DNA from: Flavobacterium cutihirudinis
Lineage (GTDB): Bacteria; Bacteroidota; Bacteroidia; Flavobacteriales; Flavobacteriaceae
Assembly: GCF_003385895.1 (NCBI RefSeq)
Contig: NZ_QRDQ01000009.1
Location: 558,001-622,000 of the forward strand
DNA length: 64,000 bases
Reading direction: 5' to 3'
Under the pieces are notes generated by a model. The model searched no databases, was not told where the DNA came from, and was given only the letters and a program-made list of their open reading frames with translations. Made by a program: the position numbers and the translations under genes. Below are positions 1 to 7,200 of this stretch, in pieces (positions within the stretch are counted from its first letter, which is position 1; every line of letters starts with the position of its first letter).

Positions 1-1635
1 GTCTAATTTTTTATCATAACTCACTGTTAAGTCTGTTAAGAATTTACCTTGGTTGGCCCATTTTTCATAATACGAATTTTGCACCACTGCCGATCCCGGT
101 ATTTCAACTTTTGTATCAAAATTAAGAAGCGCCGGCAATCTGTTTACAAAAGAATTATCAAAATCATTATTAAGACTATAAGAAACCGATCCTGTAATAT
201 CTAATCCTTTAATTGGAGTAAAAGTAGCTCTTACTGCACCAAGAAAACGGTCTTTTGTATAAGATGCTCTTCCGCCTTCTTTAAGTATTCTGTATGGGAA
301 TTCCTGACTCACTCTTCCGCCTGTAAACATACCCCAGCTGCCATCAGATTGGGTTGCAACAGATATCGGAATCGCTCTATCGATAGAAGTAAAACTAACT
401 GCTCCATTTTCGTTATCAAATCGATCGTGGCTATAAGAAATCGTAGTTCCAATAGTGAATTTATCACTTACTTTAGATTCTGTATTCGATCTGAAAGAAT
501 ATCTGTTAAGCTCTTTTCCTGAAAAAAGTGAGTTTTGCTCAAAAAAGGATCCGCTTATGAAATAACGCGTTGTACCTCCACCGGAAACATTAATTTCATG
601 TTCAAATATTGGTGCCGATTTCTGAAGAAACAATTTATACCAATCTGTGTTTCCGTAATGATCCGGATCTGAATTGTTTTTGATTTTATCAATTTCAGCA
701 GGTGTATAAAATACTGACTTACCAGCGTTTAATCTTGCTTCATTATACAATTCAGCATATTGTAAAGCGTCTACCCTTTTTGGAAGTTCCACTGCCGACT
801 GAACTCCAAAATAACTGTTATAATTAAATTGCGCTTTACCTTCTTTTCCTTTTTTAGTTGTTACTACGATAACTCCGTAAGCAGCTCTTGATCCGTAAAT
901 CGCAGCAGAAGAGGCATCTTTTAAAACTGACATACTTTCTACATCATTAGAATTAATTCTGTTGAAATATTCTGCAGTTGCTATTACACCATCTATAATG
1001 AATAAGGGATCTGATGAACCGAAGTTTCCTTTTCCACGCAAATTAATTGAACCGACATCTCCTCCAACATCGCCTGGTCTTGCAATAACGGTAAGTCCTG
1101 GAACTGTTCCTTGCAAAGTATTTGTTAGATTGGAAACAGCTCTGTTGGTAATCATTTTTGTATCAACAACATTTACAGCGCCAGAAAGATTGACTTTCTT
1201 TTGTTTTCCATATCCTACAACAACTACTTCTTCCAGTTTTTGTCCGGTTTGTTTTAATACTATATTAATAGTATTTCCAGTAATCAACACTTCCTGATCC
1301 TGCATACCAATATAAGTAACCAGCAATTTTGTAACATTATCAGATACAGTAATAGAAAAACTTCCGTCCATATCTGTCTGAGTACTGATCTTTGTACCTT
1401 TTGCAGTAATGTTTGCACCAGGAACAGGTAGTCCTTGTTCGTCTACTACTTTTCCTTTTATAGTTTTCTGAACAAAAGACGAATGAATTTTTGAAGATGA
1501 ATCTGTTTTAGGTATCACTGTCGCAGATGCATTTAGCGCAATCGTACAAAACACAATTGGAGTTAATTGTAAAAAGTTCTTAAATAAACTTTTAGACCAA
1601 AAATTTCTTGGCTTGTTTTTAGTTAGTAATTTCAT
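1..1635 (-). CDS. SusC-family TonB-linked outer membrane receptor, N-terminal part
   Basis: The frame opens at ATG 1635 and runs without a stop to the window edge, giving the first 545 residues of a protein that is normally about 1000 long. A signal peptide occupies roughly residues 1-40. A carboxypeptidase-regulatory-like beta-sandwich typical of SusC follows at about 55-140, containing KGKVVDEQGLPVPGANI. The TonB plug comes next, with VVVGYGKQKK and the DPLFIIDGV and VLKDASSAAIYGSRA motifs, and then the start of the barrel. SusC proteins import oligosaccharides or other ligands with a SusD lipoprotein, which is presumably just outside the window on the left. The gene is on the same strand as, and downstream of, the sugar-acid operon, so it probably imports that operon's substrate. 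The family is certain; the ligand is unknown. Confidence 0.95.
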   Translation of the reverse strand, partial: MKLLTKNKPRNFWSKSLFKNFLQLTPIVFCTIALNASATVIPKTDSSSKIHSSFVQKTIKGKVVDEQGLPVPGANITAKGTKISTQTDMDGSFSITVSDNVTKLLVTYIGMQDQEVLITGNTINIVLKQTGQKLEEVVVVGYGKQKKVNLSGAVNVVDTKMITNRAVSNLTNTLQGTVPGLTVIARPGDVGGDVGSINLRGKGNFGSSDPLFIIDGVIATAEYFNRINSNDVESMSVLKDASSAAIYGSRAAYGVIVVTTKKGKEGKAQFNYNSYFGVQSAVELPKRVDALQYAELYNEARLNAGKSVFYTPAEIDKIKNNSDPDHYGNTDWYKLFLQKSAPIFEHEINVSGGGTTRYFISGSFFEQNSLFSGKELNRYSFRSNTESKVSDKFTIGTTISYSHDRFDNENGAVSFTSIDRAIPISVATQSDGSWGMFTGGRVSQEFPYRILKEGGRASYTKDRFLGAVRATFTPIKGLDITGSVSYSLNNDFDNSFVNRLPALLNFDTKVEIPGSAVVQNSYYEKWANQGKFLTDLTVSYDKKLD

Positions 1636-2085
1636 AGTTTGTTTAGTAATAAATTGGTTATTTTAAAATCCAGCTCTTGTCATCTTCTTTTTAATTCCCA
1701 AAACACCTTTTCTCAGGCCTGTAAGTATTTTCAGTAAAAAAGTAATGAGTGAAAATTTGAATTTTTCTTTCAAAAAACTGGCTCTAAGCTGGGAACCAAT
1801 GTATAATTTATGTGACTGACATTATTTTACTTTTTTAATGGAAGTAGAAACTATTTTAATCAAAATCATTCCGAAAAAAGCATAGAATTATTTATTCCGA
1901 TTAAAATTTTATTTGATAAAAAACCAAATACACGAATGATTATCAAGTAAATACAAAATAAAAATTCAGTAAAAGTGTCTTAATTATTTTTTCAAATAAA
2001 CAGACACCTCAACTGAATAAAAAAAACGAAATTAAAAGTAGGTTGAAAGAAATGAAATCAAATTTCATCCTTTGGAATAGCGTTT
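1636..2085. other. 450-bp intergenic leader of the SusC gene
   Basis: This AT-rich gap separates the end of the small membrane-protein gene from the SusC start and must hold the SusC promoter and leader. I found no exact TAnnTTTG element on the minus strand. A 7-bp hairpin (arms ATGAAAT 2052-2058 and ATTTCAT 2062-2068) lies just after the stop at 2086 and could be a weak terminator. I saw no open frame of note. Confidence 0.4.
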
Positions 2086-2283
2086 TTAATTACTTCTATT
2101 TCTTTTAGTTTTTAACAAAAGCATTAGCAAACCAAAAGACAAAAATAATAAACCACAATAAAGGTTAATTTTTATATTTTCTTCTAAAGAACCATCAAGA
2201 AAAAAGGCATAACCCATTAGAAGAAATCCAATAATCAGAAAGAAAATCCCGATAACAATTCGCAAATCATATAATTTATTCAT
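2086..2283 (-). CDS. Small two-helix membrane protein
   Basis: This is a 65-residue protein with two hydrophobic segments (about 8-29 and 40-60), a short hydrophilic loop between them, and a basic C-terminus ending KTKRNRSN. The topology suggests an inner-membrane protein. It begins 11 bp after the stop of the sodium/solute symporter on the same strand, so the two are very likely co-transcribed. A small helical partner of the transporter is a reasonable guess. I do not recognise a named family. The tight spacing and the composition support a real gene rather than a chance frame. Confidence 0.7.
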   Translation of the reverse strand: MNKLYDLRIVIGIFFLIIGFLLMGYAFFLDGSLEENIKINLYCGLLFLSFGLLMLLLKTKRNRSN

Positions 2284-2294
2284 AGCAATTATTC

Positions 2295-3947
2295 TTAAAA
2301 AAAGATGATATTAAATACAATTGTGACTATCAAAACAGCAACGCCCATCCAAAGGGGATTTTTGTACCATATTTTGTTTGAGTCTGTCTGTTTTGGTGTT
2401 AAACTATAAACCAATCCAACTAATTCTTCTTCTGGTTTTGGTTTTGTAATTAAGCTAATTACGATCGTTACAACAACACAAACCAGAAAAGAAATCCATG
2501 CAATATTAAAAGCCTGGCTTGTGCCCGAATAAAATTCATGAATATTGGCAATCCAGCCTCCCTTTCCTTCGGCAACGGTAAGTCCGTGGGTAATTGTTGC
2601 AGCGGCAGTCCCGAAAATTAATCCCCAGAAAGCGCCATGACCAGTCGTTCTTTTCCAAAACATTCCTAAAAAGAAGGTCGCAAAAAGTGGTGCATTTACA
2701 AAACTAAACACCAACTGCAACAAATCCATTATATTATTGAAACCACGGGCCACGTAAGCAGTCAGAATCGAGATTAAGATTCCGGCAACTGTAGCAATTT
2801 TACCAACATAGTAATAATGTTTTTCTGAACCATTTTTTTTGATATGCGACTGATAAATATCAAACGTCCAAACTGTATTAAAGGCAGTTACATTCCCGGC
2901 CATTCCACTCATGAAAGAAGCAATTAGTGCTGTAATTCCAACACCTAAAATTCCGTTTGGATATAATTTTTGCAATAAAATTGGCAAAACCATATTGTAA
3001 TTCGCATCGCCATTTGCATTTACAGGAAGTTCGAAACCTAAAAATTTATTCTGAAGTGCAAGAATTATGATTCCCGGCAAAATAACAATCGCCGGCATTA
3101 GTATTTTAGGAATTGCCGCAATAATTGGAGTCTTTTGTGCATCACTCAAATTCTTACTAATCATGGCGCGTTGAACCACTAAAAAGTCAGTGCACCAATA
3201 TCCGAAAGCCAATACAAATCCTAATCCGAAAACCATACTAAAAGCGTCAACTCCCATTGGGTTGTGTGAAGGATCATCCAATCCTTTCCAAACATGGAGT
3301 TTAGCATCCTGCACGTTTGCAACAATTCCTTCCCATCCTCCAACTTTATGTAAACCAAGAAAAACCAAAGGAGCAATTCCTAATACAATTAGAAAAAACT
3401 GCAAAACTTCGTTATAAACCGCACTGGTTAAGCCTCCCATGAAAATATAACCAAAAACAACCAAAGCAGAAATCCAGATGGACAAATCAAAATTCCAACC
3501 AAGAATTACTTCCATCAGCATTGCCAATGCGTATAATGAAACTCCCGATGAAAAAACGGTCATTGCCGCAAAGCCAAAGGCATTAAAAGTTCTTGTTTTT
3601 TCGTCAAAGCGAAGTTTTAAATATTCGGGTACACTTCTGGCTTTGCTTCCATAATAAAATGGCATCATAAATACGCCGAGAAATATCATCGCCAAAGCAG
3701 CGCCGAGCCAATAAAAATGTACGGTATACAATCCGTATTTTGCTCCATTTGCCGCCATTCCTAAAACTTCCTGAGCTCCGAGATTGGCAGAAATAAAAGC
3801 AAGACTTGTTATCCATAAAGGAATATTTCGATTGCTCATTAAAAAATCATTTGCTGATTTTACCTGTCGTTTGAGCAAAAAACCAATCCCAATTACAAAA
3901 ACAAAATAAATAGCAATAATGAGATAATCAATCAATTCCAGTTTCAT
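2295..3947 (-). CDS. Sodium:solute symporter (SSS family), sugar or sugar-acid uptake
   Basis: The 550-residue protein has 13-14 predicted membrane helices and the SSS/SGLT architecture. It starts with a short periplasmic stretch and a first helix at about residues 5-24. Conserved blocks include ISANLGAQEVLGMAANGAKYG and FSSGVSLYALAM near the N-terminal half and FMSGMAGNVTAFNTVWTFDIYQ in the middle. Family members use the sodium gradient to bring sugars, sugar acids or similar solutes across the inner membrane. The gene follows the KDPG aldolase gene after a 72-bp gap containing a stem-loop and precedes a small membrane protein. Position in a sugar-acid operon suggests a monosaccharide, aldonate or uronate as substrate, but sequence alone does not decide which. 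Confidence 0.9.
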   Translation of the reverse strand: MKLELIDYLIIAIYFVFVIGIGFLLKRQVKSANDFLMSNRNIPLWITSLAFISANLGAQEVLGMAANGAKYGLYTVHFYWLGAALAMIFLGVFMMPFYYGSKARSVPEYLKLRFDEKTRTFNAFGFAAMTVFSSGVSLYALAMLMEVILGWNFDLSIWISALVVFGYIFMGGLTSAVYNEVLQFFLIVLGIAPLVFLGLHKVGGWEGIVANVQDAKLHVWKGLDDPSHNPMGVDAFSMVFGLGFVLAFGYWCTDFLVVQRAMISKNLSDAQKTPIIAAIPKILMPAIVILPGIIILALQNKFLGFELPVNANGDANYNMVLPILLQKLYPNGILGVGITALIASFMSGMAGNVTAFNTVWTFDIYQSHIKKNGSEKHYYYVGKIATVAGILISILTAYVARGFNNIMDLLQLVFSFVNAPLFATFFLGMFWKRTTGHGAFWGLIFGTAAATITHGLTVAEGKGGWIANIHEFYSGTSQAFNIAWISFLVCVVVTIVISLITKPKPEEELVGLVYSLTPKQTDSNKIWYKNPLWMGVAVLIVTIVFNIIFF

Positions 3948-3962
3948 AATAATAGTTTTTCT

Positions 3963-3993
3963 GATACTAGCGTTTAGGTCATTAACTAGTATC
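3963..3993. repeat. Intercistronic inverted repeat before the symporter gene
   Basis: Perfect 8-bp arms GATACTAG (3963-3970) and CTAGTATC (3986-3993) flank a 15-nt loop in the gap between the KDPG aldolase and symporter genes. There is no clear T-run, so it is more likely an RNA processing or stability element, or an operator, than a terminator. Confidence 0.45.
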
Positions 3994-4019
3994 TAAGGTT
4001 TTGTAGTTAGTAAATTCTT

Positions 4020-4679
4020 TTAATTTAAATCGCTGATAAGTGTGGCTAAGTGCGAACTCATCTTATCATAATCCTGATTCAACAACATTTCTTTCGGAAA
4101 AAGTTTTGCTCCTAAACCAACAGAAGAAACGCCGGCTTTGTACCATTTTTCGATATCACTTTTAGTGGGCTCCACGCCACCAGTTGCCATTAAATGCATT
4201 TTAGGAAAAACCGTTTTTAGTGCCTCGATATAAGAATCTCCACCTAATTGTTTTGCCGGAAATATTTTTACCAACGATAATCCCCAGTATTCTGCGAAAA
4301 CAATTTCTGAAGGTGTTGCGCATCCCGGAATCCAGAGTATATTTTTCTTCTGACACAGCAAGTGAATTTCTTCTAAAATGATGGGCGAAATTAAAAAGTC
4401 GGCTCCGGCTTCTATAAATAATTCCGCTTGAGCTGCATTTTTAATAGTGCCAATTCCAATTTTCAATTGAGGTAATGCAACGTCTCGATAGGCTTTTAAT
4501 TCTTTAAAAACAGAAAATGAATTTTCGTTTCGATCGGTAAATTCAAATGTTCTTATACCATTTTCATAGCAAATACGCATGATGTTTTTGCAAACTTCGA
4601 CATCTGTATTTGTAAATAGCGGAATAAATTTTTCTTGTAAAATATGCTGTTGCATTTCGAAAGGATTCAAAATAATCAT
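4020..4679 (-). CDS. eda: 2-dehydro-3-deoxy-phosphogluconate (KDPG/KHG) aldolase
   Basis: The 219-residue class I aldolase cleaves KDPG to pyruvate and glyceraldehyde-3-phosphate, the last step of Entner-Doudoroff-type routes. The TIM-barrel landmarks are present: a catalytic-base Glu at about 46 in FEFTDRN, a GIGTIKN strand near 75-81, and the Schiff-base Lys at about 138 in LVKIFPAKQLGG. A glycine-rich phosphate-binding end follows (MATGGV and SVGLGAKLF). Length is normal for the family. It lies 15 bp downstream of the KDG kinase gene on the same strand, which fits the kinase-aldolase pair. Because KDPG and KDPGal aldolases look alike, the sugar series (gluco or galacto) is not settled. Confidence 0.92.
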   Translation of the reverse strand: MIILNPFEMQQHILQEKFIPLFTNTDVEVCKNIMRICYENGIRTFEFTDRNENSFSVFKELKAYRDVALPQLKIGIGTIKNAAQAELFIEAGADFLISPIILEEIHLLCQKKNILWIPGCATPSEIVFAEYWGLSLVKIFPAKQLGGDSYIEALKTVFPKMHLMATGGVEPTKSDIEKWYKAGVSSVGLGAKLFPKEMLLNQDYDKMSSHLATLISDLN

Positions 4680-4694
4680 AGTGTCTTTTTTTTA

Positions 4695-5696
4695 TTAACG
4701 AATTATTCTGCCGCTTCCTTTTTGTTGCATAATAAGCTCTATTTCTTCTTTTGAAGCAATGTTCATATCGCCGGTCACAAAATGTTTCATCACGCCGCAT
4801 GCAGTAGCAAACTCTATAACTTCGTGAAGTGGCTGTTTTTCTTGCAAACCATAAATTAAACCCGCCATAAAAGCATCGCCGGCACCAATACGCTCAGCAA
4901 TATTGTCTATTTTATATTTTGATGAAGCTACTATTGCATTGTCATACCATAAATAACCAACATATTCATTTGAAGAATTCTGCTGATAGCGCATCGTCAT
5001 GGCAATATATTTTGTATTTGGTAATTTTTCCTTTAAAAGGGAACAAGTACTTTCAACCAAATTATTCTCTTCCGGTTTGATATTAAAATACAGCTTTGCT
5101 GCATCAACATCTGCCAGGACAACATTGCAATATTCTAATAGTTCAGGCATTATTTCATGACTTTGCTTTCCGTATTGCCATAATGTGGAACGAAAATTAA
5201 AATCGGCTGAAATTGTAATTCCTTTTTCCTTGGCAATTTTCAAGGCTTTCAAACAAATTTTTGCAAGATTTTCATTTAAGGCCGGCGTAATTCCACTCCA
5301 GTGAAACCACTCGGCATCATTGAAAATTTCATCCCAATCGATATCATTTTCTTCCAGCAAACTAAAACTCGAATACTCACGATCGTAGGTTACTTTTCCT
5401 GATCGGGCTCCAATACCACTTTCGTAGTAATAAATTCCCTGACGTCCTTTTTCCTTTTCTATAATGGTCGTTGGAACGCCGTAACGATGAAGCTGCGCAA
5501 TGCCAGCCTCAGCAATATCATTCTTTGGTAATGAAGTAATATATCGCGTACTTTTTTTAAATGTAGCCAATGAAACAGCAATGTTAGCTTCAGATCCAGC
5601 CCAATGCATTTCAAGATTTTCGGCCTGCATTATTTTTTTATTTCCCGGCGGAGTCAACCTTAACAAATACTCTCCGAACAAAACAATTTCTTTCAT
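4695..5696 (-). CDS. kdgK: 2-dehydro-3-deoxygluconokinase (KDG kinase), PfkB family
   Basis: This 333-residue cytoplasmic ribokinase-fold enzyme would phosphorylate 2-keto-3-deoxygluconate with ATP to give KDPG. The N-terminal FGEYLLRLTPPG and HWAGSEANIAVSLA blocks match KDG kinases. The C-terminal PfkB signature IGAGDAFMAGLIYG carries the catalytic Asp and anion hole. Its ATG overlaps the stop of the SMP-30 lactonase gene by 4 bp, a translational-coupling arrangement, and it is followed after 15 bp by the KDPG aldolase. The neighbours make KDG, or a close epimer, the likely substrate. Confidence 0.93.
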   Translation of the reverse strand: MKEIVLFGEYLLRLTPPGNKKIMQAENLEMHWAGSEANIAVSLATFKKSTRYITSLPKNDIAEAGIAQLHRYGVPTTIIEKEKGRQGIYYYESGIGARSGKVTYDREYSSFSLLEENDIDWDEIFNDAEWFHWSGITPALNENLAKICLKALKIAKEKGITISADFNFRSTLWQYGKQSHEIMPELLEYCNVVLADVDAAKLYFNIKPEENNLVESTCSLLKEKLPNTKYIAMTMRYQQNSSNEYVGYLWYDNAIVASSKYKIDNIAERIGAGDAFMAGLIYGLQEKQPLHEVIEFATACGVMKHFVTGDMNIASKEEIELIMQQKGSGRIIR

Positions 5697-6598
5697 TGTA
5701 ACTCTTTTATATTTTTATTTTGGAATTTAAATGTGTTCATTTCGGTTCCTTTAATTCCAACATCAACTAAAAATAAGGTGCCGCTTTCCGGAAACTGTTT
5801 TAACTGTTCTTCACTTAATCCAGAGCTCGCGGTTGTTACAAGCAATTGTGTCATATTTGGTCCTCCAAATGCACAAGAAGTAACGTGGGGAGCATCAACA
5901 TCTACTTTACCAACTAATTCACCCGAAAGCGGATTGTACCTGTTTACGGTTCCTTCGCCCCACATCCCTACCCATAACATTCCTTCGGTGTCTATTGTCA
6001 TTCCATCTGGCGTAAAATTTTGATTTTTCATTTCAACAACGATTCTTTCGTTTGAAATATCACCCGTTTCTAAATCAAAATCATATGCTTTTATATTGTA
6101 ATCAAACGAGTCTATGTAATACATCGTCTTATTATCGCTGCTCCAACAAATTCCATTGGATACTTTTCGGTTTGGAATCATTTTTTTTACTTCTTCTCCG
6201 TCAAAACAATATAATGCTCCAACCGCTCCGTTTGCTTCCTGATTCATTGTTCCGATCCAGAATCTTCCGGCTGCATCACATTTTCCGTCATTAGAACGAT
6301 TGGTCGGAATTTCTGATTCTAATTTTGTAAGCTCCTGCAATTCATCGGAATCAAAATCGAAAATTGAGATCGAATTTTCAAGTCCCAAAATAAGTCGTCC
6401 ATTTTCTGTAGGAACTACAGTTCCTACTTTCTCTTTCATTTGTCGCTGTTTGGTCATTCCGGAAACAGGATCTACAAAACCAACTTTTTTTCCTTCTATA
6501 TCTACATAAAAAAACAGATTGCGTAAAGAACTCCATATTGCTCCTTCTCCGAGAATTGATTTTGTATTGTTTAATGATGTTGCTTTCCAAATTTCCAT
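5693..6598 (-). CDS. SMP-30/gluconolactonase-family lactonase
   Basis: The 301-residue protein is a six-bladed beta-propeller of the SMP-30/regucalcin/LRE family, whose members hydrolyse sugar lactones to sugar acids using a divalent metal. Expected landmarks are LGEGAIWSS near residue 16-24 (metal Glu), RSNDGKCDAAGRFWIGTM near 100-117, VSNGICWSSD (metal Asn) and TPDGMTIDTEGMLWVGMW (metal Asp). No signal peptide is visible, so it acts in the cytoplasm. It lies between the RbsD-like gene and kdgK, overlapping kdgK by 4 bp. That order fits lactone to aldonate, dehydration, phosphorylation and aldol cleavage. Confidence 0.9.
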   Translation of the reverse strand: MEIWKATSLNNTKSILGEGAIWSSLRNLFFYVDIEGKKVGFVDPVSGMTKQRQMKEKVGTVVPTENGRLILGLENSISIFDFDSDELQELTKLESEIPTNRSNDGKCDAAGRFWIGTMNQEANGAVGALYCFDGEEVKKMIPNRKVSNGICWSSDNKTMYYIDSFDYNIKAYDFDLETGDISNERIVVEMKNQNFTPDGMTIDTEGMLWVGMWGEGTVNRYNPLSGELVGKVDVDAPHVTSCAFGGPNMTQLLVTTASSGLSEEQLKQFPESGTLFLVDVGIKGTEMNTFKFQNKNIKELQ

Positions 6599-6607
6599 TT
6601 AATGATT

Positions 6608-7189
6608 TTATTTTTGATTATTCATCTTTGCTCTTAATTGTTTTTCTTTTTCTGCATTCCAATACGAACAATCGAGCTGTACAAAAACTGAGGAATACGG
6701 AATGGTTTCGTTTGTTTTTAAAACCACGATTTTAAACAATCTTGATGCCTGATCTAATTTTGCAAAAACAGAATCATGAAGAATAGTTTGAGGTTTAGAT
6801 TCTAAAGTTTTACCAATATTCAGCAATTTTTCAGATTCTGTACGGAAAGATTCTACACCTTTCGCTTGTGCCTCGGTAATAAATTCTAATTCTTTATCTC
6901 GATAAATAATTGGTTTTACATGCCCTGAAGAATTTACTTGTTGCAAAACATATTTTAGAACGGTCAAAGAATTCTCGTTTGTATTAATCACTTCCATACC
7001 TGCGGCATTCTGTTCCGGAAAAGCTTTGTCTGCAATAACAATCCAATTACGATGTCCCAACAACGGAAGCCTTTGGTCAAATTGCTTTTTCCAATTATCA
7101 TCTGCTTGCGTTACCTCACTTGTTTTGGATTGATTACACGAAATCAATACCATAAAAACCATCAATAAAAATATATTCCTTTTTAACAT
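6608..7189 (-). CDS. RbsD/FucU-like lipoprotein
   Basis: This 193-residue protein has a lipoprotein signal ending LISCN, placing Cys at about residue 18. The mature part opens with RLPLLGHRNWIVIADKAFP, which resembles the LGHGDxIVIADA segment of RbsD/FucU mutarotases, with a His in the expected place. The C-terminal FVQLDCSYW is not typical of cytoplasmic RbsD. RbsD and FucU interconvert sugar anomers; an exported lipid-anchored relative could do the same for sugars released in the periplasm, or could simply bind them. It sits between the GH116 glycosidase and the lactonase on the same strand. The family assignment rests on one motif and the function is inferred. Confidence 0.6.
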   Translation of the reverse strand: MLKRNIFLLMVFMVLISCNQSKTSEVTQADDNWKKQFDQRLPLLGHRNWIVIADKAFPEQNAAGMEVINTNENSLTVLKYVLQQVNSSGHVKPIIYRDKELEFITEAQAKGVESFRTESEKLLNIGKTLESKPQTILHDSVFAKLDQASRLFKIVVLKTNETIPYSSVFVQLDCSYWNAEKEKQLRAKMNNQK

Positions 7190-7200
7190 TGCAAATAATA

